Below, piece after piece: positions 1-7,054 of a DNA stretch of 33,760 nt. A model generated the notes under the pieces. The model worked only from the letters and a program-made list of their open reading frames with translations. It did no database searches and was not told the origin of the DNA. How positions within the stretch are numbered: the stretch's first letter is position 1; every line of letters starts with the position of its first letter. The DNA is from Acaryochloridaceae cyanobacterium RU_4_10 (GTDB lineage: Bacteria > Cyanobacteriota > Cyanobacteriia > Thermosynechococcales > Thermosynechococcaceae), in the NCBI GenBank assembly GCA_012032135.1, contig JAAURS010000006.1, positions 1 through 33,760 of the forward strand, read 5' to 3'. The translations under genes were made by a program, and so were the position numbers.

Positions 1-850
1 ATTGGAGAGATTGGAAGACTTCGGTAGCGGTGGAATAGCGATCGCTGGGTTTGTGGGCTAGCATCTGGTCAAAGATGGCGGCGAGTTCTGGGGTTATGGT
101 GGCGTGGGGTTTCCAGCTCCAGGCAGCAGCGGCATCGTCAAACAGTTGGGTAGGTTCGCGTCCGGTTAGTAGGACGAGGCAACACACGGCCAAAGAATAG
201 AGATCGCTACTAGGGTAGGCACGACCGGATTGGAGTTGCTCGATCGGCGCAAACCCAAACTTTCCCACTGCGGTACCGGAGGGCATCACGCGGGTTTGCT
301 GAAGTTGGGTGACGACGGTTTTGACGACGCCAAAGTCAATCAAGACAGGAGTTTGGTCTGCTGTTCGTAAGATGAGATTGTCGAGGGACAGATCGCGGTG
401 GATCAGTCCTTCCCCATGCACGTAGGAGAGGACGGGCAGCAATTGATGGAGCAATTGCCGGATCTCCGCTTCGGAGAAGGGTTTACCTTCCTGCAATCGC
501 CGTCGCAACACCGTCCGATAGGTTTGACCTTCAACGTAATCTTGGACCAGAAAGAGCTTTTTTTCATCGTTTAGGGTTTCTGCAAACAAGGCCCGAAATT
601 TGGGAATTTGGGGATGTTCTAGTTTGTAGAGCGTCTGAGCTTCCCGTTGAAACAATTCTTGAGCCTTCTCAAACACCTTGGCATCGCTGGAATTGGGGCA
701 AAACTCCTTGACGACGCACCGTTCCCCAAAGCGTCCGCGATCTTCGGCTAAGTAGGTTTGCGCAAAACCACCCTCTGCCATTCGCTTGAGCAGTCGGTAG
801 CGATTGTGTAAAACCGTTTCTGAGGCTAAGGGCGATCGCATGTACTCCAT
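1..850 (-). CDS. Ser/Thr protein kinase, C-terminus cut by window edge
   Basis: Reading the minus strand from an ATG at 850 gives a continuous Hanks-type kinase domain that runs off the left edge, so only about 283 residues are present. Visible motifs in order: a glycine-rich loop (MAEGGFAQTYLAED), the VAIK-type lysine (CVVKEF), the catalytic loop HRDLSLDN, DFG as LIDFGVVK, and an APE-like segment (GFAPIEQ). The loop has Ser-Leu where most kinases have Lys-Pro; many cyanobacterial kinases carry an HRDxSxDN variant, so this may be the clade's normal form. A second in-frame ATG at 841 is possible; an in-frame TGA lies just upstream of 850. The start is 16 nt after the ispG stop on the same strand, so co-transcription is plausible. 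Substrate unknown; any C-terminal extension lies outside the window. Confidence 0.9.
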   Translation of the reverse strand, partial: MEYMRSPLASETVLHNRYRLLKRMAEGGFAQTYLAEDRGRFGERCVVKEFCPNSSDAKVFEKAQELFQREAQTLYKLEHPQIPKFRALFAETLNDEKKLFLVQDYVEGQTYRTVLRRRLQEGKPFSEAEIRQLLHQLLPVLSYVHGEGLIHRDLSLDNLILRTADQTPVLIDFGVVKTVVTQLQQTRVMPSGTAVGKFGFAPIEQLQSGRAYPSSDLYSLAVCCLVLLTGREPTQLFDDAAAAWSWKPHATITPELAAIFDQMLAHKPSDRYSTATEVFQSLQ

Positions 851-866
851 CCATCATTTGACAGGG

Positions 867-2102
867 CTAGGTGGGGGAGGGTTCCGGCTCCACCCAACGA
901 CCATCGGATTTAATCAGGTCAATTAACTCCGCCACGCCCCGATCTTCTGGGACCTTTTTAACTTCATCCCGACCGCGATACAGGGAAATGAATCCAGGCT
1001 GTTTGCCTACATATCCGTAGTCTGCATCCGCCATCTCCCCAGGCCCATTGACGATGCAGCCCATGACGGCAATATCCAGACCCGTCAGGTGATTAGTTGC
1101 GTTGCGGACTTGGTGCAGAACCTCTTCTAGGTTGAATAGCGTCCGTCCGCAGGAGGGACAGGCTACGTATTCCACCATTGTTTTGCGTAAACCCAAGGCT
1201 TGCAAAATGCTATAGCAGACTGGAATTTCTTTTTCGGGGGCTTCGGTCAGGGAGACGCGCAGGGTGTCGCCAATGCCTTCTGCCAAGAGGGTAGCGATGC
1301 CTGCGGTGGATTTAATCCGGCCATACTCCCCATCTCCGGCTTCGGTGACGCCTAGATGGATGGGGTAATCCATGTTAAATTCGTCCATCCGTTTTGCCAG
1401 AAGCCGATAGGCTGCAAGCATCACAGGCACCCGCGATGCCTTCATGGAAATTACCAGGTTGTGGAAATTCAGGGACTCGCAAATCCGAATGAATTCCAAG
1501 GCCGATTCCACCATACCTTCTGGGGTATCGCCATAGGTGAAGAGCATCCGCTCCGCTAAGGATCCGTGGTTGACGCCAATCCGCATGGCTTTGTTTTGTT
1601 CGCGCAGGGACACGACCAAGGGTTCCAGGGTTTCGCGGATGGTGTCGCCAATTTCAGCAAATTCTTCTGGGGAATATTCCGTGCGATCGGCTTTGGGTTT
1701 TTCAAACACGTACAGTCCGGGATTGATCCGCACTTTATCGACGTGTTTGGCCACTTCTAGGGCTATTTTGCTGCCGTTATGGTGAACGTCGGCGACGAGG
1801 GGGACGACTTGGTAGGTGGCAATCAGTTTTTGCTTGATTTCAGCAAGGGCTTTGGCATGGGCCATGCTAGGCACAGTCACGCGGACAATTTCGCAGCCAA
1901 TTTCATGAAGCCGTCGAATTCCAGCAACGGAGCCGTCGATATCGAGAGTATCTTCGTTGATCATGGACTGGACGACGACGGGATGTCCGCCGCCCAAGAT
2001 GACGTTACCTACGGCGACGGGACGGGTTTTACGTCGGGGGATGGTGGTATCAGTAATGGACCAGGGGTCTTGGACGGTGGCGGGATTGGATAGGGTTTGC
2101 AT
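867..2102 (-). CDS. ispG: (E)-4-hydroxy-3-methylbut-2-enyl-diphosphate synthase
   Basis: IspG/GcpE performs the penultimate step of the MEP isoprenoid pathway, reducing ME-cPP to HMBPP with a [4Fe-4S] cluster; the cyanobacterial enzyme uses ferredoxin. The protein is about 411 residues from MQTLSNP. The TIM-barrel start is visible as the segment [19 protein letters not shown], and the cluster region near the C-terminus as [15 protein letters not shown] and later [21 protein letters not shown], giving the three ligand cysteines and the conserved Glu. The reading frame is open upstream to 2132, but the first ten residues of that longer form (LLSSPSSTP) look like leader and MQTL fits family starts better. 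The gene is complete. The kinase follows closely downstream on the same strand. This is a strong assignment. Confidence 0.97.
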   Translation of the reverse strand: MQTLSNPATVQDPWSITDTTIPRRKTRPVAVGNVILGGGHPVVVQSMINEDTLDIDGSVAGIRRLHEIGCEIVRVTVPSMAHAKALAEIKQKLIATYQVVPLVADVHHNGSKIALEVAKHVDKVRINPGLYVFEKPKADRTEYSPEEFAEIGDTIRETLEPLVVSLREQNKAMRIGVNHGSLAERMLFTYGDTPEGMVESALEFIRICESLNFHNLVISMKASRVPVMLAAYRLLAKRMDEFNMDYPIHLGVTEAGDGEYGRIKSTAGIATLLAEGIGDTLRVSLTEAPEKEIPVCYSILQALGLRKTMVEYVACPSCGRTLFNLEEVLHQVRNATNHLTGLDIAVMGCIVNGPGEMADADYGYVGKQPGFISLYRGRDEVKKVPEDRGVAELIDLIKSDGRWVEPEPSPT

Positions 2103-2187
2103 AGGGGTGGATGACGGCGAAGACAGCAACAAATCTTACAAGGGGCTAGGGGTGGATGGGTTGGTGGCGCTACTGACTGACCCACCC

Positions 2188-2215
2188 GCCCTACGGGCAC
2201 CCCTCCCTGGAGGGG
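2188..2215. repeat. Two adjacent GC-rich hairpins between ispG and the VKOR gene
   Basis: Two perfect short inverted repeats lie side by side: GCCC-TAC-GGGC at 2188-2198 and CCCCTCC/GGAGGGG at 2200-2215 with almost no loop. They sit in the gap between the VKOR stop (2244) and ispG on the minus strand. No U-run follows, so a standard intrinsic terminator is not clear. The CCCTACGGGCACCCCTCCC wording resembles small interspersed intergenic repeats seen in cyanobacteria; that comparison is from memory. Confidence 0.5.
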
Positions 2216-2243
2216 ATTTACCACATTTTGGCTCTTTGATGGT

Positions 2244-3186
2244 TTACTTAGGCGGAGGGGCGATCGCACCTTCTACTACATTTTTGAAATTCTGAGGTCC
2301 GGTGTAGGCTGAGGCTTTGCCAAGTTCGGTAAGAGACTGGGTTCCAGGTAACTCCTTCCCATTAATTTTCCAGGTTGGGTAGCTTTTGATTTTAGCTGCC
2401 GTACATAGATCGGGCTTTGCATTGGGGCCATTGGGGTCGCACTCAATGTAGGGCATTTTGCTAACGGCTTCTTTGCCAAACAATTGCTTTTGATCGTGAC
2501 AGTGAGGGCACCAGTAAGCCCCATACATCTTGGCATCCGTTGATGCTAAATGTTCTGCTAAAGCAATTTCGGGAGGGCCAGAGTTAGTGGTAACGGGCAA
2601 CATTTCTTTGGTGGTCGCTTGAGGGCCACCTGCAACGCTTGAATAAAACATCAAGGTACCAATGGAAACAATTACTGCAACCACAATTCCCACAAAAAAG
2701 ATCTGCCCGATATCCGGCCACGATCGACCAAAGAGGGTCAGCAGCAGCATTGATACGGCAAAGGCTGCGGAGGCGACACAGTAGATGCAAATGCCCGCGT
2801 TGATTTTGAAAAACAACAGCCACATCAAATAGCCGCTGAAAACGACCATTGCGATCGCTCCTGCCAGCAGCAGTAGCCAGGTCCAGTCCTCTAGCTTTTT
2901 GCGAAGGTCTTTTTTGTTGGGCGTCGCCTAAAGCCAGCGGCCCCAAGGAAAAAAGCGCCATGCTGGCGTAGGCTAAGGTACCAAATAGAGACAGGGGTAA
3001 GCCACCCAGTTTGGCGTATTTACTGCTGAGTACGGCATCGCAGCCACTGGTGGGACAAGCTACGGCCTGTCCTTGAAAATGGCTGATGGTAAGGTAGCCA
3101 GTAATGACAGCACCCAAAATAGCAATCCCGCCAATGAGGAAGCGGGACCAGCGATGAATCCAGGGGGTTGAACGACGACGAGACAT
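2244..3186 (-). pseudogene. VKOR-thioredoxin fusion (disulfide-forming), frameshifted
   Basis: Two overlapping minus-strand frames together encode one cyanobacterial vitamin-K-epoxide-reductase homologue fused to a thioredoxin-like domain, which catalyses disulfide formation in the lumen/periplasm. Frame one starts at ATG 3186 (MSRRRSTPW), with a membrane segment at residues 16-33 and the loop cysteine pair ACPTSGC (C44, C49), then LGGLPLSLFGTLAYA. Frame two supplies KKLEDWTWLLLLAG, further membrane helices, the active site CIYC, and a C-terminal thioredoxin domain with YWCPHCHDQ. The switch lies at the A6 run (plus-strand T6, 2910-2915); removing one A rejoins the frames as QQKKDLRKKLEDW. 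All catalytic cysteines survive. It is therefore a recent inactivation, a sequence error or, less likely, slippage. The longer start at 3216 is not needed. Confidence 0.85.
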
Positions 3187-3365
3187 AGTTCTGCGGCTGA
3201 ATCGCAATAACGACACTGAAACATTTACTCAATCATACTGGGTTGAACCCACCATCGGCGCTGGTGTCTCTCAATCCCTAGCAATTCCAAGCCTGACGGA
3301 GAGAATTCGATATCATACGGTTTGAAGTGAATGAATGGTCTAAAGTTCCATCGGGAGAATCTGCT

Positions 3366-3824
3366 ATGCCCACGCTCGATCAATGGTTTACTGGAGCCAA
3401 TGTTTTTGTTTTGCCCTTTTGGACGTTGATGATTTTATTGCCGAATTGGGACTGGACCCGTCGGGTGATGAGTTCGCTGTTGCCCTTTGTGGCATTGGCT
3501 TTACTGTATGTGGGTCTGTTTGCGACTGCCATTACGCCAGAATCAGCTCAGGCACTCTCCAATCCCACGCTGCCCGTGATTGCCCAATTTTTCTCTGACG
3601 AACGTGCAGCAGCAACAGGTTGGGTGCATTATTTGGTGATGGATCTGTTTGTGGGGCGTTGGATTTACTGGGAAGGTCAGCGCCTGGGGGTGTGGACGCG
3701 CCATTCTTTGGCACTTTGCTTTTTTGCAGGCCCCATGGGGTTGTTGTCCCATATTGCGACCGCTGCGATCGCCCAGAAGATGACCAAGGATTCCGCACCC
3801 CAACCTAGCGAAGCAGGAACATGA
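3366..3824 (+). CDS. ABA4-like (DUF4281) membrane protein
   Basis: About 152 residues with four hydrophobic segments. The wording WFTGANVFVLPFW, ALLYVGLFATAI, GWVHYLVMDLFVGRWIYWEG and FAGPMGLLSHIA is characteristic of the ABA4/DUF4281 family. The plant member ABA4 is needed for neoxanthin formation; the role of cyanobacterial members is not settled, so a carotenoid link is only inference. I chose ATG 3366 (MPTLDQW) because GGGAGA lies about 8 nt upstream; an in-frame ATG at 3327 would add 13 polar residues. The stop overlaps the next start (ATGA at 3821-3824), so the two genes are translationally coupled. A diverged copy of this gene's last codons appears at 6193-6261. Confidence 0.82.
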   Translation: MPTLDQWFTGANVFVLPFWTLMILLPNWDWTRRVMSSLLPFVALALLYVGLFATAITPESAQALSNPTLPVIAQFFSDERAAATGWVHYLVMDLFVGRWIYWEGQRLGVWTRHSLALCFFAGPMGLLSHIATAAIAQKMTKDSAPQPSEAGT

Positions 3825-4111
3825 TTTTAGAAGTTGCGGTGCTGGATGTGAAGCCTGGAATGACGGCTAAGTTTGAGGTAGCTTTTAGTACGGCTTCAAA
3901 CATCATCGCTGGGATGCCGGGATATATTTCCCACGAACTTCAGCGTTGCATAGAAAACACAAATCGCTATATTTTGCTGGTGCGTTGGCAAACGTTGGAA
4001 GACCATACGATCGGGTTTCGGCAATCAGCGGAGTATGAGGAGTGGCGATCGTTGTTGCACCATTTTTACGACCCGTTCCCAACGGTCGAGCATTACGAAC
4101 TTGTGTTGTAG
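3821..4111 (+). CDS. Antibiotic biosynthesis monooxygenase (ABM) domain protein
   Basis: A 96-residue single-domain protein with the ferredoxin-like ABM fold pattern: a first strand ILEVAVLDVKPG, then FEVAFSTASNIIAGMPGYISHELQRC, the strand RYILLVRWQTLEDH, and a closing FPTVEHYELVL. ABM proteins include small cofactor-free oxygenases and many of unknown substrate; nothing here identifies one. It overlaps the preceding ABA4-like gene by four bases (ATGA), indicating a two-gene operon. The last 21 codons have a diverged relative at 5166-5228 on the other side of the xisHI pair. Confidence 0.85.
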   Translation: MILEVAVLDVKPGMTAKFEVAFSTASNIIAGMPGYISHELQRCIENTNRYILLVRWQTLEDHTIGFRQSAEYEEWRSLLHHFYDPFPTVEHYELVL

Positions 4112-4164
4112 AACATCTGTATCTAGAAAGACCTCTTGGTTGAATGGGTCGATAGCGATCGCCT

Positions 4165-4500
4165 TTAAGCAACGCCATATCCCGTATATGGGCGTTTGTA
4201 AGCAGGATGCAACCCTAAAATGATATCTTCCTTCAAAACACCCATCTCAACCAATTCTGCGGCAATATCTACATCCGTCATATTTTGCTGAATCCAAACT
4301 TGCTCAGCCTTAATATCAAAATGCATCACACTATGATAAACCCGCTTCAGGCCATTCCAGCCCACCCGCATCAACTGATAGCGATCGCGTCCTTCATCAA
4401 AAATCAACTCACTTTCCACATCCTCGGGTTGAGACTGGTAATTACTGTGATTTGTAAGAATCCTCTTAACACATTGCCGATAATGGCTTAATTTATCCAT
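4165..4500 (-). CDS. xisI: XisI-like protein
   Basis: A 111-residue protein of the XisI family (fdxN element excision controlling factor). Family wording includes DKLSHYRQCVKRIL, VESELIFDEGRDRYQLM, HFDIKAEQVWIQQN and the end GLHPAYKRPYTGYGVA. XisI was named for controlling excision of the fdxN element in Anabaena heterocysts, but XisH/XisI pairs are common in cyanobacteria away from any such element and their usual job is unclear. It overlaps the 3' end of xisH by 13 nt on the same strand. No fdxN, recombinase or att-like site is seen nearby. A truncated second copy occurs at 5923-6048. Confidence 0.9.
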   Translation of the reverse strand: MDKLSHYRQCVKRILTNHSNYQSQPEDVESELIFDEGRDRYQLMRVGWNGLKRVYHSVMHFDIKAEQVWIQQNMTDVDIAAELVEMGVLKEDIILGLHPAYKRPYTGYGVA

Positions 4501-4904
4501 CGCACAATTTCCTCCGATAGCTGGTCGTACACAATAAGCTTCAGTTGGTGTCGTTGCACCACAAGCTGAGCAAATCGAGTCTGGAAAAACGTTTCAAATG
4601 TTTCAAATGGTACCGCCAAATAGAGCAGACGTTCTGACCCATTTGCTTCTAGCATAATCCGATAGTTGAGGAACTGCCCCAGCGCCGTATGAAAATCGCT
4701 GACGGTTGAAGCACCCACAAAACTTTTAATCTCAACCGCAATTTTCTTCTCAGCCTTTTCTGCTGCAATCAACCGCTCGGCACCCATGTCAACCTTGAAG
4801 GTTATTTCTTCAAGTTCCAACTCTAGAGGGTCATGGGTAATCTTCCATGATTCTTTCTGAAGTGCACGTTTGACAGCATTATGAAATAAATCTTTGGCTG
4901 ACAT
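4488..4904 (-). CDS. xisH: XisH-like protein with PD-(D/E)XK nuclease signature
   Basis: A 138-residue XisH-family protein. It starts MSAKDLFHNAVKRALQKESW, followed by D39 in FKVDMGAERLIAAEK and the E58-x-K60 pair in IAVEIKSFVG; D39/E58/K60 matches a PD-(D/E)XK nuclease core. The end is SEEIVRWIN. Being translationally linked to xisI (13-nt overlap), the pair looks like a two-component unit, and a toxin-antitoxin-like or nuclease-plus-control role is an inference. The start is fixed by the family N-terminus and by identity with the decayed second copy ending at 6142 (MSAKDRFHDAVKRALQKDGW). Confidence 0.9.
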   Translation of the reverse strand: MSAKDLFHNAVKRALQKESWKITHDPLELELEEITFKVDMGAERLIAAEKAEKKIAVEIKSFVGASTVSDFHTALGQFLNYRIMLEANGSERLLYLAVPFETFETFFQTRFAQLVVQRHQLKLIVYDQLSEEIVRWIN

Positions 4905-5165
4905 TGGCGCTAAGTTTGCTCAGTTGAACCTAGCTTAATGCATTGGAACTCAGTGACCGAAATCAAGCGATCGCCTATTTTTTCCACTGCGATCGCGATT
5001 GGGTAAGAAAAATAGGATTGCGGACTCTTGAGGTGTAGCTATCACCATATTAGTGTCTCGATCTCCTTTTGCTTTAACATCCATTGATTCCCGCTGGCAA
5101 GATCTATTTCGTTTATCATACGGGGATACAATGGCGATATCGCACTTAGGCCAGAAACATTGTGC
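4905..5165. other. Intergenic stretch upstream of xisH
   Basis: I see no convincing gene here. An 87-codon minus-strand open frame (4950-5213) has no family-like character and crosses the ABM-like remnant, so I treat it as spurious. The stretch holds an inverted repeat CCTATTTTT / AAAAATAGG (4974-4982 and 5008-5016) whose 25-nt loop contains a GCGATCGC octamer. The xisH promoter must lie in the part next to 4904, but no clear -35/-10 pair stands out. Confidence 0.4.
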
Positions 5166-5270
5166 CGATCGCTGTTGCATCATTTTTATGGCCAATTCCC
5201 GACGGTTGAACATTACGGGCTAGTTTTTCCAGACTCATCCGATCCATTTAAATCAAATTTTATTGAGTGA
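5166..5270 (+). pseudogene. Remnant of a second ABM gene (3' end only)
   Basis: Codons from 5166 read RSLLHHFYGQFPTVEHYGLVF, against RSLLHHFYDPFPTVEHYELVL at the end of the intact ABM gene (4046-4108). By my count about 49 of 63 bases match, and many differences fall in third codon positions. The frame then runs on to a TGA at 5268-5270. No ABM homology is visible upstream of the CGATCG at 5166, so this is the tail of a lost copy. It lies in the same orientation as the intact gene, with xisI/xisH in between, implying a duplicated block. Confidence 0.75.
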
Positions 5271-5284
5271 GCTACGATCCATCT

Positions 5285-5291
5285 AGGAGGT
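5285..5291 (+). promoter_or_regulatory. Strong ribosome binding site of the antitoxin gene
   Basis: AGGAGGT ends 8 nt before the ATG at 5300. It is the best Shine-Dalgarno match in this part of the window and fixes that start codon. Confidence 0.75.
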
Positions 5292-5299
5292 AATGCACG

Positions 5300-5533
5300 A
5301 TGCTACAAGCAATTGAAGGCATTTATAAGGATGGCAAAGTTGAACTGACTGAAAAACCTCAGGGAATTTCAGAAGGTCGAGTGATTGTGACGTTTTTATC
5401 TGTTCATTCTTCACCTGGAAATACACAGTTGATGACGTTTGGAGTGTTCTCTGGGGCTAATCAGTCTACGGAAGAAGATTTCAAGTTGGCTGAATTTAGT
5501 GGGGATATTGAGGATGGACTGGATTGGTCATGA
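5300..5533 (+). CDS. VapB-like antitoxin
   Basis: A 77-residue small acidic protein beginning MLQAIEGIYKDGKVELTEKP, a beta-strand pattern common to cyanobacterial antitoxins paired with PIN toxins, and ending in an acidic tail (STEEDFKLAEFSGDIEDGLDWS) of the kind that binds toxin. An AGGAGGT site precedes the start. The PIN toxin gene begins 3 nt after its stop, the classic antitoxin-toxin order, and autorepression of the pair would be expected. The family assignment rests mainly on context and the N-terminal wording. The pair lies between a decayed ABM tail and a decayed xisI front half. Confidence 0.75.
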   Translation: MLQAIEGIYKDGKVELTEKPQGISEGRVIVTFLSVHSSPGNTQLMTFGVFSGANQSTEEDFKLAEFSGDIEDGLDWS

Positions 5534-5536
5534 AGT

Positions 5537-5929
5537 ATGGTCGTCGATACTCATGCTCTGATTTGGTTTCTGGAGGGTAATCCACGCCTTGGAGCAATCG
5601 CAAAAGCCGTATTAATGGATCCAGTTAGCGAACTTGTTTTGCCTGCAATTGCTTTAGCAGAAGCAGTTTGGATTGTCGATCGGGGTAAAACGTCTATTCC
5701 TTCTGTTAGGTCTTTGTTGGACTCAATTGCTCAAGATGCCAGAGTGGTCTTGTATCCGCTAGATTTGGGAATCATCGCCCAGAGTATGGACTTAAGCTCC
5801 ATCAATGAGATGCACGATCGCCAAATTGTCGCTACTGCAAAAGTTTTGGAGACACAAGGCAAACGAGTAGCTTTGCTGACTTGCGATCGAAATATTACGG
5901 CATCCAATCTGGTGGCAATAGTTTGGTAG
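5537..5929 (+). CDS. VapC-like PIN-domain ribonuclease toxin
   Basis: A 130-residue PIN-domain protein. The acidic active-site residues are visible: D4 (VVDTHALIW), E42 (ALAEAVW), D94 (EMHDRQIVA) and D117 (LLTCDRNITAS). PIN toxins of this class cleave RNA, commonly tRNA or rRNA; the target here is unknown. Length and the ending ASNLVAIVW match a complete family member. It follows the antitoxin by 3 nt. Its TAG stop (5927-5929) lies exactly where minus-strand xisI homology begins at a GCGATCGC site, so the pair abuts a truncated xisI. Confidence 0.88.
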   Translation: MVVDTHALIWFLEGNPRLGAIAKAVLMDPVSELVLPAIALAEAVWIVDRGKTSIPSVRSLLDSIAQDARVVLYPLDLGIIAQSMDLSSINEMHDRQIVATAKVLETQGKRVALLTCDRNITASNLVAIVW

Positions 5930-6048
5930 CGATCGCGTTCCGTATCAAAGATAAGTTCGTTTTCTACTTCTCCATAAGCATAGGGATAGCTTGCATATTT
6001 TTTCAGCAGGTTTTGAATACAATCTCGATAATGGTTTAGTTTTTCCAT
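5923..6048 (-). pseudogene. Truncated second xisI (N-terminal third only)
   Basis: From ATG 6048 the minus strand reads MEKLNHYRDCIQNLLKKYAS and on to ENELIFDTERDRYQ, matching the first 42 or so residues of XisI. Homology then stops at the GCGATCGC octamer where vapC ends, and the remaining frame is merely vapC read backwards. The copy has lost about two thirds of the gene. It mirrors the geometry of the intact xisHI locus, including its overlap with the end of xisH. Confidence 0.85.
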
Positions 6049-6142
6049 TGCACAATCTCCTCCGTTTCAATGTTGTAACGGTCCACCCGTCTTTCTGTAA
6101 TGCCCGTTTGACTGCATCATGGAATCGATCTTTTGCAGACAT
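6039..6142 (-). pseudogene. xisH relict with internal deletion
   Basis: From ATG 6142 the minus strand reads MSAKDRFHDAVKRALQKDGW, the XisH N-terminus. About 22 codons in, the sequence jumps, out of frame, to the XisH C-terminus (VDRYNIETEEIVQWKN then stop, overlapping the xisI relict start). The middle of the gene, roughly 100 codons including the D/ExK nuclease core, has been lost at about 6080-6095. It cannot encode a nuclease. Together with 5923-6048 it is the remains of a second xisHI pair. Confidence 0.85.
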
Positions 6143-6192
6143 GAATTACACAGTATTGAAATCAAGCCTATTGTAGATAGTCTTTTTCTTGG

Positions 6193-6261
6193 GCGATCGC
6201 CCAGAAATGGATGGCCAAGGATTCTGGATCTAAGCCTGAAGTCAACCCTAGCGAAGGGTAA
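6193..6261 (+). pseudogene. Remnant of an ABA4-like gene (last 22 codons)
   Basis: Codons from GCG 6193 read AIAQKWMAKDSGSKPEVNPSEG then TAA, resembling the end of the intact ABA4-like gene (AIAQKMTKDSAPQPSEAGT at 3765-3824) with small insertions. DNA similarity begins at the GCGATCGCCCAG word and is not seen upstream of it. A short match anchored on a HIP1 octamer deserves some caution, but the shared AAGGATTC and CCTAGCGAAG words support common descent. Confidence 0.6.
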
Positions 6262-6296
6262 TCGTTAAACGTAGATAGTTTAGGATCGCTCGCTCT

Positions 6297-6887
6297 TTAA
6301 TCATCCGTAAACAGATCGACCTGCAAGCTAAATTCTGGTAATACAGATTCGCCAGAAAGTTGAGTTGGGAGTGATAGAACTTCTTTCACTTGCCCTTGAC
6401 GGTAGATTTCCACTTGTTGATCTTGCGGATTAAAGAGCCAGCCAAGTTTTACACCACTATCCATATACTCTTGCATTTTCTCCTGGAGCATGGCTAAGCT
6501 ATCGGTTCGCGAACGTAATTCAATTACAAAATCTGGTGCGATCGGTGGGAATTTCTGACGTTGTTCTGGGGTGAGTGCTTTCCAACGGGATAATTCAACC
6601 CAAGCAGCATCAGGAGAGCGATCGCCTCCACTCGGAAGCTTGAAAATGGTTGAAGAGCTAAAAACCTCACCCAGTTTAGTCTGACGATTCCAAAGGCCCA
6701 GATCGATGATGAACCCTGCTTCTCGTCTGCCACTATCGCCGCCAACAGGTACCATAAAAATTAAAACTCCTTTGGCGCTGCGTTCAATATTGAGATCTGG
6801 ATTAGCAATACAGAGTTGATAAAACTGCTCATCGCTCAGATAAACGTGCTTTAGATCGACTTGGAGGGGTAGTGTCAGTGTGGTCAT
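6297..6887 (-). CDS. Uma2-family (DUF820) putative endonuclease
   Basis: A 196-residue Uma2/DUF820 protein, a family strongly expanded in cyanobacteria with a PD-(D/E)XK nuclease fold. Visible family marks are LSDEQFYQLCIANPDLNIER near the start, the motif RSPDAAWVELSRW in the middle, PPIAPDFVIELRSRTDSL with the core D and E, and LGWLFNPQDQQVEIYRQG near the end. The usual Lys of ExK appears as ExR (ELR), a variation I have only judged by eye. Function is unknown for nearly all members; a mobile-element or defence role is often suggested. The gene is complete and stands alone. Confidence 0.88.
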   Translation of the reverse strand: MTTLTLPLQVDLKHVYLSDEQFYQLCIANPDLNIERSAKGVLIFMVPVGGDSGRREAGFIIDLGLWNRQTKLGEVFSSSTIFKLPSGGDRSPDAAWVELSRWKALTPEQRQKFPPIAPDFVIELRSRTDSLAMLQEKMQEYMDSGVKLGWLFNPQDQQVEIYRQGQVKEVLSLPTQLSGESVLPEFSLQVDLFTDD

Positions 6888-7054
6888 CGACTTGGCTCCT
6901 ATACAATCAAGCGTTTGTTGCAGTGAACAGATACGAATAATCGCTAATTTATATTGTAACTTTTCAATTCTTTCTCAACTTTGCCCCTTTAGATTACGAT
7001 ACTGAGAGGTTTAAGCCCTTTTACTTTGAATAATCCCTTAAAATCAAGCCCATC

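Noticed and set aside
2900-2925. Programmed frameshifting in the VKOR gene
   Set aside because: The shift needed is +1 (or -2), not the -1 that A6G runs usually support, and family members are normally one continuous frame.
4974-5016. The inverted repeat CCTATTTTT/AAAAATAGG as a terminator or element end
   Set aside because: It is AT-rich with a 25-nt loop and no matching partner elsewhere; chance is likely.
4950-5213. An 87-codon minus-strand open frame
   Set aside because: It has no family-like character and runs backwards through the ABM remnant, which explains its openness.
4165-6142. An fdxN-type programmed excision element
   Set aside because: xisH and xisI occur, but no XisF-type recombinase, nitrogen-fixation gene or matching att repeats are visible.
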